A stretch of DNA of 64,000 nucleotides from Notamacropus eugenii (Eukaryota; Chordata; Mammalia; Diprotodontia; Macropodidae). Location: NCBI RefSeq assembly GCF_028372415.1, contig NC_092875.1, positions 439,711,377 through 439,775,376 on the forward strand. Direction: 5' to 3'. The position numbers were made by a program, and so were the translations under genes. Below the pieces are notes generated by a model that was not told the DNA's origin, did no database searches, and saw only the letters and a program-made list of their open reading frames with translations. How positions within the stretch are numbered: position 1 is the stretch's first letter; the number at the start of each line of letters is the position of its first letter. This document shows, one piece after another, positions 32,301-43,629 of this stretch.

Positions 32301-33734
32301 ACTTAGCTGACATACTGAAATGTACCCCCATGCCTCCCATACTATTCTCACTTCAGGATATGAAGCTTCTGACAAAGAGGGTGTCACTGGAATGAATCCT
32401 CTTTGTTGTCCGTGGAGGCACTACTATTTCAAAAGCCTTCAGCTTTGAGGGGGTTCCTTTCCATGCAGCTTTTTGTACCTTAATTAAAAGGCCCCCAAAA
32501 GCCTTCTCACATCTAAAAGAGTAACATGAAATATTAATTCCTGGCATTGGGAGTGAACGAATGCAAGCTAATAAATTCACAAATTCAATTACCACAAACT
32601 ATCACATGTCTTTGTGTTTAATTGCTCCGGATTACTCTTTAGACATCATAATGAAATAAATAGAACATGTTGGTGATCCATAGTAATGGATGAATTGATT
32701 AATCGCTGACACATAGATTCTTCCACCCCTGGGCACTATTATTTATTGCCATGCAGTTCCAGAGCAAACACCTTTGAAACAGGAAGAGAGGAAAGAGGTT
32801 TGGACATTATCCCAAGTTCAGTGTGGGGTGATAGGGCTCTTTGCATATATATGGAGTATGTCACCCTTGAAGGGTAAGCTCTATGCTGTTCATTAATATA
32901 TTATCAAGGTCTCTTCATAAGTGAAAGAAACACAGTCATCCTTCATGGATGAGTTATTGTATTTATTCCGGGAAGATTTATTAAAAATTAACACTGTATC
33001 ATTTTACATTTTTTTAGTACCTGCCAGTCCCTAAAAATACATGGAATGATGCATATTGGTATAGGAACATTTTTTTAACTTGCTAAATATTTTAAAAATT
33101 CTACCTTCCAAAGTAAACAATCCTTCCCTCCACACTCATTCTCAATTCTGACTCCTGCACTTCCTGAGGGCCAGGTTAGAATGAGAGAATCATAGTCTGC
33201 CTAATGCAATGGCTTAGTGACATGCAGAAAACAGAGACTATTCTTAAGGTGAGAAGGAGGCTGAATTACTAACACATTCCACACATCACTTTAGCAATTA
33301 AGAAAACACGACTCCTCTCTTCCTCAGCATAGCAGAATGGCTAGGGTATTGATAGGCGCTCAGTAAAATATAGGGTTCAAATCCTCCCTCAAACATCAGC
33401 TCTGTTCAGGAGACTTCCTAAGGATGTAAAATAGTAAAACAGATACATGTCATATATGTGGTCCCTCTAGCTCATTCCTGTACTCTTAGTTAGAAGTCCA
33501 GATAAAAGTTTTTTGGAAGGGGGTAGTTCTTTTTTTCTTGATATTTACTTCAGAAATTAGTTATGTCTTCAAAACACACTGATTTTCCTTAACATCTAAT
33601 AGTGGATTTATATTGTCTATGAATTTATCTATTTTTGAATATATATATGTACACATATAATATGTACACATGTAGGTACAAATTAGGTAGATAATTGTGG
33701 TTGCTTTTTCAAATTTATTTCTCCATGAGGTGTT
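32301..33734. other. Unique sequence with a candidate conserved element; SINE scrap
   Basis: The part at 32380-32760 is non-repetitive and carries several homeodomain-like words ('cttaattaaaagg', 'gctaataaattc', 'gattaatcgc'). A SINE-like scrap ('gggttcaaatcctccctcaa') lies near 33370. Tandem 'atatatgtacac' repeats lie at 33635-33680. No coding potential was seen. Confidence 0.45.
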
Positions 33735-33982
33735 ATTTTGTTGTTGTACTTCAGTTGTTTTTCAATCATGTCCAACTCTTCAGGATCTCATTTGGGCTTT
33801 TCTTGCAAAGATACTCAAGTTATTTGTGATTTTCTTCTCCTGCTCATTTTACAAATAAGGAAATGGAGGCAGAGTTAAATGATTTGCTCAGGGTCATACA
33901 ACTATAAGTGTCTGAGGCCAGATTTTCATTCAGGGAGATGATGCCTAGCACTCTATCCATGGGACCACCTAACTGCCCAGTG
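33735..33982 (-). repeat. tRNA-headed SINE with RTE-like tail, antisense
   Basis: The plus strand shows 'cagttgtttttcaatcatgt', 'gcaaagatactcaagttatt', 'ttttacaaataaggaaatgg', 'gtcatacaactataagtgtc' and 'ctctatccatgggaccacct', the complement of the SINE type at 10.2 kb. Nearly full length. Confidence 0.85.
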
Positions 33983-34159
33983 GTAATTTACTCCCCATCA
34001 TATCAAATAGTATATTCTTTTTCCTATCTTCAATTCAAGTCACTCAGTTTTCAAGGGGATGGTCTTTACTCCTGACGTTCTAAGATCTGGTGAAAATGTG
34101 CATATTTATAATATCCATACTTTAGTTATTATTGTCCTCTGTAAGACAAAATTTTTGAG

Positions 34160-34335
34160 CTGGAAGGGACCTTGGTCAGTGGTCATTTATTCTAACTCCT
34201 TTATTTTATAGGTGAAGAAACTAAGACTGGGGGATAACGAATCTTGCTCAAGTCATGTGGCAAATTAGTAGTGGGTAGAGATAAGAAATCTGGTCTTCTG
34301 GCTCTTAGTATTCTTCCCACTAGTGCCCATGACCT
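34160..34335 (-). repeat. MIR-type SINE, antisense
   Basis: 'gctggaagggaccttggtca', 'tttataggtgaagaaactaa', 'gctcaagtcatgtggcaaat' and 'ttctggctcttagtattctt' fit the complement of a MIR-like SINE. Confidence 0.65.
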
Positions 34336-34399
34336 TCCATAATTCCAGAACCTCTCCAGTGATTTGAGCCACAAGCAATAAAGTTGAGTCATCAAACGA

Positions 34400-34972
34400 C
34401 ATACAAGACAGAATCATTAAATTGGAAAGGACTTCAAAGTCCATTTAGCCCAAATTTAATTTAGTGAAACAAGACCCCACCCCATCAAGCAAAACTTGAT
34501 GAGTAATCATGCAAACTGTACTTGAAGTATCTTCAATAATGGGGAACCCACTATTTTTCAATATAGTCTATTCTAATTTGGGACAGCACTGAATATTAGG
34601 TAGCTTCTATTAAACTCTATTTTGTTCCTCTGTAACTCATATTGAACACTCCTATTGACCATTGCCTTCTGTGGCCAAGCAGAGTATCTTTAATCCCTCT
34701 TTCATGTGACATTCCACTAAATACTCGAAGATATCCTTCCTAAATACCCTTTTTTCATGGCAGAAATCTCTCATTCTTCCCAGCAGTCTCCAAGTGGCAT
34801 GATCTTGATGCCCTTTACTATGTCAGTTTTCTTCATCAAGATATTCTCCCACTTATCAATACTATTTTTAAAAGTAGTACCTAGAACAGTACCTACAGAA
34901 CAGGTGAGCTGTAGCCTGACCTGTGCAGAGAATAGCAGGACCATCATGTCCCTTTATAAAGACAATAGACCT
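34400..34972 (-). repeat. CR1/L3 LINE, antisense
   Basis: The plus strand runs 'ttggaaaggacttcaaagtc', 'ggggaacccactatttttca', 'gacagcactgaatattaggt', 'gtggccaagcagagtatctt', 'ctctttcatgtgacattcca', 'tactcgaagatatccttcct' and 'acaggtgagctgtagcctga'. This long, ordered match to the antisense 3' half of mammalian CR1/L3 makes it the best CR1 copy in the window. Confidence 0.82.
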
Positions 34973-34984
34973 CTGAATGCAACC

Positions 34985-35105
34985 CACACTCACATTTTAC
35001 AGATGCCTAAACTAAGACCCAGAGAGGTTAAGTGACTTGCTCATGAGCACATAAGGAGTAAGTCGTCTGACTGCCATGCAACTGATCTTGGGTGCCACCA
35101 CTACA
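34985..35105 (-). repeat. MIR-type SINE, antisense
   Basis: 'cattttacagatgcctaaac', 'cagagaggttaagtgacttg' and 'cataaggagtaagtcgtctg' are the MIR complement. Confidence 0.8.
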
Positions 35106-35249
35106 ACTCAGTGGAAGGATGGATATTTCCTAGCCAGGCAAGGTAATCACTCATTCTATACGCAACCTTAGCATACAACCCCTTCCTCCAAATTTTAGCT
35201 CTGGAAATATCAATATCAATAATTAAAAGATTTAAGGGGAAAGAAAGGC

Positions 35250-35540
35250 TTGTTAGATTCAGGAAAAGGGAATTAAATCCCACCTCAGGCACTTATTAGT
35301 TCCTGTCACAGAACAAGTATTAAATATATGCTTATTATGTCACTGATTGATCATTATGCCCGTGAAGTCAATTAACTTCATGAGCCTTAGTTTTCTTTAT
35401 CTATAAAATGGGCATAATTACCATACCTGCTTTACAGAATGATTGTTACGTCTCTAATGAGATGCTTTAAATAAGTTCTTTCAAACTTTAAAATACATTA
35501 TAAAAGTGAATTATTGTGATTAGCATTATTATTCTTTATT
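35250..35540 (+). repeat. MIR-type SINE
   Basis: 'ggaattaaatcccacctcag', 'gagccttagttttctttatc', 'tataaaatgggcataattac', 'gattgttacgtctctaatga' and 'ttcaaactttaaaatac' follow MIR in order. About 50 extra bases at 35300-35350 interrupt it. Confidence 0.75.
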
Positions 35541-35689
35541 GAGAACGGTCAGAGGAGTCTTGTTTTGGAGTCTGATGTGGACTGGACAAGATATACATTA
35601 ATTTTCTGAGGTGAGGAGATAGGAGAGGAATGAGTTCTGAATTTGTAGGAGTCAAAGAAGCTAGATTATTTGTACCATAACACTGTTCC

Positions 35690-37385
35690 TCCCTCATCAA
35701 CTCATCTCACTCTCTACAAAGGCTCTTCCAAGCCTTTTAATCCCTGCTCAAACCTCCTGTGATTCCCCTTCCTACCACCATCTCAACTGAGAAATTTTCA
35801 TCATATTTTACAGAAAAAAAAGAAGCCACTTGCCATGAGCTCCTTCTTCTCCCCTCTTCCATGTTTTATCACTCAGATGCCTTCTGTCACTATCTCTTCC
35901 TTTACACTTTCCTCACATAAAGAGGTGGCCTTACTCCTTACAAAAGGCATCCCTCTACCTCGACAAGTGATCCCATTTCATTTTGTCTCTTCTCACAGAT
36001 TGTCCCTTCTGTTATCCACACTCTATTATTTTCAATCTTTCCTTGTCTAGTAATTCCTTCCCCACCCTCTACAAGAACACCCAAATCACCCCTATCCTCA
36101 AAAAATCCTCCCTTGATCCTTTCATTCCCAATAGCTATTATCCTATATTTCTTCTGCCCTGTGTAGCTAAACTCCTTGAAAAGGTCGTCTATGATATGTC
36201 TTTACTTTCTCTCCTCTCCCTCTCTTCTTAACCCCTTAATTCAGGTTCTGATCTCATCCTTCCATTGGAACTACTCTCTCCAAAGTAACTGATATTTATG
36301 ATGATTGATAATTGCCAAATACAATGGCCTTTTCTCAGTCTTCATCATTGTCAGTCTCTCTACAACCTTTGACAGTGCTGATCATCCTTTCTTCCCTGAT
36401 GCTCTCTTCCCCACAGGTTGTTGGGATACCATTCTCTCCTGTTCTTCCTCCTACCAATCTGATTGCTCCTCAGTCTTCTTTGCTGGAGATGATGCAGATC
36501 ATACTATCTAAGGGGTAGCATGTCTCATAGGATTGTTGATATCCCATAGGATTCTGGACCATTTAGCACCTCCCTCTGTACTGTCTACTACATTTAAATG
36601 CTACATTTCTGCACCAAACTAATTACCTTTCCCCCTAAACCCTTTTGCCATCAGCCCAGCCAATCTCTCAGGCTCACAATTTAGGAGCTATCTTCAACTT
36701 TTCTCTGTTTCTCACCCTCCATATCCAAGCTGTTGTCAAGGCTTGTGGATTTTACCTTTGTGACATCTTTTAACTATACCTCTTTCCTCTGGTAAATGCC
36801 CTTATCAAATGTCCTGGTGTAATAACCTGCTAGTGGGTCTGCCTGCCTCAAGCTTTTCCTAAAGACTAGGTCTAAACATGTCATAACCTCTTTTCCCACA
36901 CACACACTCAACAAATTCCATTAACTCCCTAAACTTCCAGGATGAAATGCAGAATCTTCTGTTTAACATTTAAAGCCCTTCACAAGCTAGCCCTGCCTTA
37001 CCTTTGCAATATTCTCATCCTCTTTAACCCAGTGACACTGACCTTCTTGTTGTCCTATGACCAGTATCGTCCATTTCTTGGCTCTGAGCATTTTCTCTGA
37101 CTTTTCCTTATTTGAAATACTCTTCACCTTCATTTCTACCTACTGGATTCCCTGGGTCCAAGTAAAATCCAGCCTTCCACAGAAAATTTTTGCCAACCCC
37201 TCTTAATTTTAAGGCTTTCATTTTCTCTTTCTTATTTCTTATTCCTTATTCTTATTTTCTATTTTGTATATAGCTTGTTTGCATATATTTGTTTATTGTC
37301 TCCCTCATTAGATTGCATCTCCATTTCTTGGCACAGTGCCTGGCACAATAGTAATCATTTAATAAATGTGTATTGACTATTGACC
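35690..37385 (+). repeat. L2/L3 (CR1-clade) LINE, 3' half with ORF2 remnant
   Basis: A 1.7-kb copy. In order: 'aaagaggtggccttactcct', a reverse transcriptase segment ('TPILKKSSLDPFIPNSYYP' at about 36095-36150, compare 'TPLLKKPSLDPTDPSNYRP'), a 'TTFDSADHPF' word near 36370 (compare 'AAFDTVDH'), 'cacaatttaggagctatctt' (NLGAIF), 'atttaaagcccttcacaagc', 'gcctggcacaatagtaatca' and the end 'ttaataaatgtgtattgact'. ORF2 is broken many times. It is not a host gene. Confidence 0.82.
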
Positions 37386-37871
37386 ACAAACCATAGCTAT
37401 ATAGAAGAGGAAACATTACCTGGATGGCACAACTTTAAGCATAGCACTTATTATTTTCAGTTAGGACTGGTTAGGTTCTGCTGCTCTACCCTCTTAGCCT
37501 AGAGTTTTGAAATGCATACTCCCTGTTATCATAAATGTACAGTACAGTAAACTGGTTAGCTAAGAAAGCAAATATTGGTGATATTGATTCTTTGGAAGAA
37601 CTGAAATTATTGGAACACTCAGAGTTGTTTATATCCCCATTACAACTGAGCAGAGGCAGAGAGAAAAGACCTAGTGTAATATTTCATGGACTCAAAAGTG
37701 ACGTTTGTGCTCTAGTTAAAATAAACAAAAAAATCTTAGAGGCTAAGAGGGCAGCACCTTGAGGTCAAGCTTAACAGTGAACATTTCTCTTCTTACATGG
37801 CAAGAAACAAATATTTTGATTTTCTTCTCTATGACTATTTTACTGTCAGAACTCAAACAATGTATTTCAGG
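37386..37871. other. Unique sequence, no gene seen
   Basis: A 75-codon plus frame (37535-37762) has no recognised domain and no exon borders I trust. Confidence 0.4.
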
Positions 37872-38025
37872 GAATAATCCATCCATCGATAAGTATTTAT
37901 TAATCATCTAATGATTACTCAGCCTTATGCTAGTCAAAGAGTTGGAAACAGTATGAGTAAAAAATAAAATATGACTTCTTTCCTCAAGGAACATACAAGC
38001 TAGTTAGAGAGATAAATGTAGTTCG
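37872..38025 (-). repeat. L2 3' end, antisense
   Basis: 'ccatcgataagtatttatta', 'cagccttatgctagtcaaag' and 'tttcctcaaggaacatacaa' follow the complement of the L2 end. Confidence 0.65.
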
Positions 38026-38044
38026 TAAAATAAATAAAACACAT

Positions 38045-38160
38045 TCAATAATAGAATCGGGGTGGTTTCTCCTAGACTCAGAGCTGGGAAGCCCAGGGTT
38101 CAGATCCTGTCCCTGATATATACTATCTTGTACAATGCTTGACAAATCACATATTTGGCA
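38045..38160 (+). repeat. SINE fragment (tRNA-headed type)
   Basis: 'cctagactcagagctgggaa', 'gcccagggttcagatcctgt' and 'gcttgacaaatcacatatt' fit the head and start of the body of a diverged SINE. Confidence 0.55.
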
Positions 38161-38261
38161 ACGTAAGATTTGGAGATAGAAGTGAAGAGGTAATAAACTC
38201 TAAGTGCTATAGAAGAAAAGAGAGGATATTATTGTGGCTGGAATAATGACAGAAATTTTCA

Positions 38262-39150
38262 CAGATCAATCAATCAACAAGCATTTATTAAATCTCAGGC
38301 TAGGCGCCGGGAATACAAGTATGAAGAATAAAACATGTAATGAGCTTATGTTCTAATGGGGAGACAGACATAAACGTATACAGTTACACTTACATTTATA
38401 GCATCAATACTGAATGAATAAATTAAAAATATACAAAATAACAGATTGCTAGCTCATTTGAAAGGGAAGACCAACTGGGAAGACCAAGAAAGTTTTCAAG
38501 AACAAAATGGTTGTTGATGATAATAACTAGTATATATTTAAAAGGAAGTGGTATATAATCGATTTTCAGTTTGATGTACAATCATCTCTTTTTCTTATTC
38601 TACTGTTCTGGAAATGCTAGTTTTCCTTCTAAATTTCAGGATAAAATTAATAATATTAAAACAAGAAAATAAGAGAAAACCTCTATGAGGTAGAGGTAAG
38701 GAAGAAGTATATTCAAGACCTGTGGGATTCTCAGTACAAAGGCATGGAGACTGGAGATAGAGTGCCATCTGTGATGAGCAGAGAGAGTCAATTTGACTGA
38801 GTTTCAGAAAGAATAAGGCCCAGTGAGATTGAAATCAAGGGGCTTGATTCTGTAGCACTTGTGAAGCTAAACAGAGGAGTTTGTCCTCAGCCAACTGGAA
38901 GTCACTGGAGTTGATTGAATAAAGGAGTCACATGGCTAGATCTGCAATTAGGGAAAATTATTTGGAAATAGTGAATAGAATGAACTGAAATGGTAAGAGA
39001 CTTGAGGCAGGAGGACTAATGGAGGAACTGTTGGAATTAGGTGAGAGATGATGAGTATCTCAACTAAGGTGGTCGCTGTGTGAGTGGATATAAGAATGGT
39101 GGTAGAAATTGTACTGGTCTTTGAAAGATGCAGAGAATTTTATTTAAACT
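38262..39150 (-). repeat. L2 LINE 3' region, antisense
   Basis: It begins with 'tcaatcaacaagcatttatt' and 'caggctaggcgccgggaata' and continues from 38660 with 'ttctcagtacaaaggcatgg', 'gtttgtcctcagccaactgg', 'gagtcacatggctagatctg' and 'ggcaggaggactaatggagg'. About 200 AT-rich bases between the two blocks do not match well. It probably represents one copy. Confidence 0.7.
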
Positions 39151-39161
39151 TTTCATCTACT

Positions 39162-40195
39162 TCTCTCAATCAATCAATAAACATCATTTAAGTGATTACT
39201 ATTCCCAGGGACTGTACTAGGAGTACGAAAAGAAGCAAAAGGCGATCCCTGTCCTCAAAGAAGTTACAATCTAATGGGAGAGATAACATGCAAACAATGT
39301 ACATACAAAGCAAGCTATACACATGATAAAATAGTAAGAAATTGACTGAAGAAGGCACTAAAAAAAGAGGGTTTGTGAAAGGTTTTCTGAGATTTTAAAG
39401 AACTTTAGTTGGGACTTAAAAAGAAGCCAGGGAAGTTAATTTGTAGAGTTGAAGAGGGAAGGTATGGGGTATAGAGAAAATGCCCAGAGGCAAGCTACAG
39501 AGTATCTTATTTGTGGAACAGTAAAGCACCTAGAAGAAGACTGGAAAGACAGGAGGGGGATAGGTTTTGAAGGACTTTAAATGTCAAACATAGCATTTTG
39601 TATTTTATCTTGGAGGCAATAGGAAGCCACTGGAGTATATTGAGCAGAGGAGTGACAGGTTTATAACTGCTATTTAGGATAATTATTTTGATAGCTGTGT
39701 GGAAGAGAGATAGGAATGGAGAGATGTGAGACAAGCAGACCTACCAGAAGGCTATTACAATAGTCCTGGTATGAGGTGATGAGGGCATGTACTGTACTCG
39801 TGGCAGTGTCAGAAGAGAGAAGGAGGTATGTTTGAGAGATTCTGCAAAGGTGAAATCAACAGGCTTTAGCAAAGGATTGAATATGGTGGGTAAGAGATAG
39901 TGTGGAATCTAGAATAAGAGCTAGATTTTGAGCCAGAGGGACAAGAAGGAGGATGTTGCCTAAATTGAGAATGTAGGAGGTGGTGGGAGGGTTTAGGAGG
40001 AAAAATAATAAGTTCTGTTTTGGACATGTTTAGTTTAAGATATCTACCAGTCATCCAGTTTGAGATGCCTAAAAGGCAGCTGGTCATGAGAGATTAGAGG
40101 CCACCAGAGAAGTTGGGGAAGGAGAGATAGATTTGAGAATCATCAATATAGAGATGGTAATGAAATCCATGGGAGCTGATGAGGATACTGGCTGT
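39162..40195 (-). repeat. L2 LINE 3' region with part of the reverse transcriptase, antisense
   Basis: The plus strand starts with 'tcaatcaatcaataaacatc' and 'ccctgtcctcaaagaagtta' (3' end). It then runs through 'aggcaataggaagccactgg', 'gaggagtgacaggtttataa', 'aggctattacaatagtcctg', 'gttttggacatgtttagttt' and 'gatgcctaaaaggcagctgg'. On the minus strand the reverse transcriptase motif 'HLYIDDSQIYLSF' is legible, with the YIDD box at 40139-40150. A 1.0-kb, ordered match. The frame is broken further downstream. Confidence 0.87.
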
Positions 40196-40423
40196 CAGCA
40201 CAGGAGCCATTCTCTCTTCCTCAAGGCACCCACTTACTGGGGCAGGGCAGCAGTCACAGAAGACAGAGCCCCTCACACTTGAGCTCAGGGCAGAGAAAGG
40301 GAAGCCCCACCACCAGCAAGCACAGAAGAATCCAAGAGGGAAAGAAATACAAGAGATGTAGGAAGACAGAAATTCCATCCTTCCACCCCTGGGCTTGAAA
40401 AATGCCAAAAAAAAAAAAAAAAA
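40196..40423 (+). other. GC-richer segment ending in A20, identity unknown
   Basis: About 228 bases, richer in G and C than the surroundings ('actggggcagggcagcagtc', 'ggaagccccaccaccagcaa'), ending in 20 A residues at 40409-40428 and wedged between an L2 and a HAL1-like tail. The poly-A suggests a retroposed piece of an unknown transcript or a fragment of an L1/HAL1 5' region. The 146-codon minus frame crossing it fuses this segment with L2 reverse transcriptase and is not a gene. Confidence 0.4.
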
Positions 40424-41095
40424 AAAGACTTTGTCAATGAAGTGGAAGAGGGAGGAGGTGAGAAGGAAAGAATGAACCTTACTCTCATCAGATTTGGCAT
40501 AAGGAGGGAGTAACACGCACACACAATTGGGCATGAAAATCTATCTTACACTACAGGAAAATAGGAAGAAGCAGGTGGGGCTGGTAGAAGGGAAGGTAAA
40601 TAGGAGGAGGGAATAGTCAGAAGTAAACACTTTTGAGGGGGTACAGGGTGAAAGGAGAGAATAGAATAAATTGGGAGCAGGATAGAAAGTAGGGAAAATA
40701 CAGTTAGTCTAACACAACATGACCATTATGGAAGTGTTTTACATGACTACACACAAATAACCTATATCGAATTGCTTGCCCTCTCAATGGGGGTGCATGG
40801 GGAAGGAGGAAGGGAGAGAAGTTGGAACTCAAAGTTTTAAAAATGAATGTTAAAATTTGTTTTTACATGCAACTGGGAAATAAGACATACAGGAAAAGGG
40901 GTATAGAAATCTATCTTTCCCCACAAGAAAATGGAGGAGAAGGGAATAAGAGAAGGGAGGACAGATTGGGAGAAGGGATAACCAGAATGCATACTGTCTT
41001 CGAGTGGGCAGAGGGGACAGATGGGGAAAACATTTGAACTCAGAATCTTGTGGAAGTCAATGTTGAAAACTAAAAATCAATTAATTAATATTTTT
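40424..41095 (+). repeat. HAL1-like element 3' tail
   Basis: 'tactctcatcagatttggca', 'gcatgaaaatctatcttaca', 'agtaaacacttttgaggggg', 'gttagtctaacacaacatga', 'gaattgcttgccctctcaat' and 'ttacatgcaactgggaaata' match 21900-21993 plus 28135-28728 in order and without the L1 interruption. ORF1 is missing, so the copy is 5' truncated. Confidence 0.85.
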
Positions 41096-41099
41096 TTTT

Positions 41100-41735
41100 A
41101 AATTGGGGAATGGCTGAACAACTTGTGGTATATACATACACAGAATAAATATATATATACATACATATACATATATGTATACATATATGTACATATATGT
41201 ATACATATATTCATGAGTGCAGTGGAATACTATTGTGCTATAAGAAACGACAAACAGGTGGACTTCAGTAAAACCTGAAAAGACTTACATGAACTGATGC
41301 TGAGTGGAGTGAACAGAGCCAGGAGAACATTATACACGGTAACAGCCACAGTGTGTGAGGACTGTTTCTAATAGACTTAGCCCTTCACAACAATGCAATG
41401 ACCTAAAACATTTACAAAGGATTTATGATTCAAAATGCAATCCATATCCAGAGAAAGAACTATGGAGTGAGAACGCAGAATAAAGCAGACTATTTTTTCT
41501 TTTGTTATGTTTTGTTTTCTTTTGTTTTTCTCACACTTTCTCTCATTCATTTCATTTTTAATTTTGATTTGATTTAATTTAATTTGCAACATGATTAATG
41601 TGAAAATGTGTTTAATGGAAATGTATGTGTAGAGCCCATATGAGATTGAATGTCATCTTGGGGAGGGAGGGGGAGAAAATTCGGAACTTATGGACATGAT
41701 TGTTGTAAACTGAAAACAAATAAATTAATAAATTT
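41100..41735 (+). repeat. L1 LINE 3' end
   Basis: Starts at 'aattggggaatggctgaaca' in the terminal ORF2 region, passes a TA/CA simple repeat (41135-41212), then 'gtggaatactattgtgctat', 'ctgatgctgagtggagtgaa', 'gaaagaactatggagtgaga' and a T-rich 3' UTR. It ends with 'gtaaactgaaaacaaataaa'. 5' truncated, as is usual for L1. Confidence 0.87.
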
Positions 41736-42112
41736 GGAGAGAAAAAAGCACCAGGTTCTAGAATTCTATGAACTGGGATCAATCATGATACCACCACCAG
41801 CCCCTTAGTAATTTATCTTTGACTGGTTTGCTTCCACCCAAAGTTACCTCTGGAATAGCTCTAAACATACAAATATATAGAAATTTATACGTATGTACAA
41901 ATCTACAAATATAGTATAAATATAGCTCATATAACTTTTCCCCAGCACTGGATTAAAAGACTCCTCATCTTTCTATAAATACAAAAGGGAACAATACACT
42001 TCAGGTATAGGCAAGCCTTAATTTAATCTAATGAAAAATGCAGAAAGAATTTAAAAGACTCACAGCAGCCCATAAACAATTCCTCTTCCTCTCTTATGGT
42101 TCCACATTTCCC
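41736..42112. other. Unique sequence, no gene seen
   Basis: AT-rich, with 'tacaaatatatagaaattta'-type simple sequence near 41865-41930. No gene. Confidence 0.4.
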
Positions 42113-42364
42113 TGGGTTGGTGCTCAGTCATTCAGTTGTATCTCACTCTTCATGACCCTGTGGACCATAGCATATCAATATTATCCATGGAGTTTTCTTA
42201 GCAAGGATAATGGAGTGGTTCCTTATTTTCTCCTCCAATGGATTAAAATACGCAGAGGTTAAGTGGCCTGCCTAGGATCACACAGTAAAACCTGAGGTCA
42301 GATTTGAACTTAGGTCTTAACTCCAGGTCCAACACTCTATTCACTGAGCCACCTAGGTGCCTAC
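42113..42364 (-). repeat. tRNA-headed SINE with RTE-like tail, antisense
   Basis: 'cagtcattcagttgtatctc', 'cttcatgaccctgtggacca', 'gttaagtggcctgcctagga', 'tcagatttgaacttaggtct' and 'ctctattcactgagccacct' are the complement of the same SINE type as at 10.2, 33.7 and 49.6 kb. Nearly full length. Confidence 0.88.
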
Positions 42365-43022
42365 CTGACACATTTCCCCTAAGGTCTAGCAAATTCCCCA
42401 TACGCATGATACCCTCTGGTTTAGACTCTCCTCAAAAGGGAAATAAACTTATGATGACCAGGAAAATAGCTCCCCAGGATTCTAGGGAATTTTGCTTTTA
42501 TCCCAGAGAGATATAGAGCCATCTTGGTACCCCACAAAAGTTAGGGAAACTTAGAAGTCTTTTAGAGAATAACTCATCTTTCTAGTGTACCTCTATCATC
42601 TCAATTACCCTTGGAGAAAATAGAAAGCAAAGTCAAAGTATTTTGTTTCCTCTCCCACCTGTCCTTCTTAACATGACTTGGAGTGCCTTACTTCCAGGTC
42701 CAGAAGGCACATGCAAAATCCCCTTTTCCCCAAGAGAATGGCAACGTATAGAAACTCTTCTCCCATCTCATTCAAAAGCTGAGTTATAGGATTCTTTTGT
42801 TACTGCATTTGACTAGAATTGCCCATGGAGTCCCCACTCCCACTCCCACCCCACCCACACACTCCTTTGTCCAAGAGGCTATAGAGGAAAAATTAAAAAA
42901 ATAAAAATAAAAACTTGATCCCCTTGACTATAATTACCATCACTAACACTAAGGGGTTATGTCACAGCCCTTTTAAGGATGAATCTAGAAAACATGGGGC
43001 CCAGGAACTCTCCTCTTGGGTC
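42365..43022. other. Unique sequence, no gene seen
   Basis: No repeat that I can name. A C-rich stretch ('cactcccactcccaccccac') lies at 42835-42860. Confidence 0.4.
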
Positions 43023-43026
43023 ATAT

Positions 43027-43629
43027 TGTTGGAATTACGATAAAGCTGCCCCCAACCCCAATATTCTAACTTCCTTGTGGGCCCCATGGAATAGCAGGCA
43101 TGTCCTGATTTAACCACACAATCTGGCTTTAACCACTTCACAGACCCCCCAGACTCAATACAGATGCTCCCACTAGCTAGCCTCAGCCCCCAGATCTAAT
43201 TCACATATTTAAACAGGTATGTTCTTGTACTCAATCACAATCCCATTGTCCATTTAACCCAAGTTACAGCCCCACGATACCTAACTATCCATCTTGATCA
43301 GACAGAATCACAAAAGCTAGCCAATTGGAGGGCAGCACTACCAGGATGTTTGACCACCAAACCATAGAAGGGACTCCTTCCCATTACCTAATCCCTTTAC
43401 AGATCCCTCCTACCTTTTTAATATTCATAATCTCTGTTGCGTAATCAGCACTATAAATTTACACTATAAGTTTTTCTGTATTGTCTTACTAAGTTGTGGC
43501 TTCCTCTTGGAATCTACCCTGCTTTAGGAGGACATCCATCCTTAATAAATACCTGTACTCAGATTAAAGGTGGTCTGACTCTGAATTCTTTGAGACCATG
43601 CCACCATAATACATCACGAAACTGCAACA
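43027..43629 (+). repeat. Solo LTR, class I (gammaretrovirus-like) fossil
   Basis: A 603-bp LTR of a fossil retrovirus-like element. The ends are 'tgttg' and 'caaca', an exact inverted terminal pair. The four bases 'atat' on each side (43023-43026 and 43630-43633) look like a 4-bp target duplication, the size used by gammaretrovirus-type integrases. Inside are a TATA-like 'ctataaattt' (43451) and a polyadenylation signal 'aataaa' (43544), in the order expected for the plus strand. No internal region is present, so this is the product of LTR-LTR recombination. The class is inferred from the duplication length and general layout. Confidence 0.72.

Noticed and set aside
33635-33680. Palindromic 'atatgtacacatat' words
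   Set aside because: They are a simple alternating repeat. Their symmetry is expected from composition.
37535-37762. 75-codon frame as a possible host exon
   Set aside because: No convincing splice sites in phase and no recognised protein. Short frames of this size occur about once per kilobase here.
40094-40534. 146-codon minus-strand open frame
   Set aside because: It joins a poly-F run from the A20 tract, an unknown segment and L2 reverse transcriptase. It is a chance fusion, not a gene.
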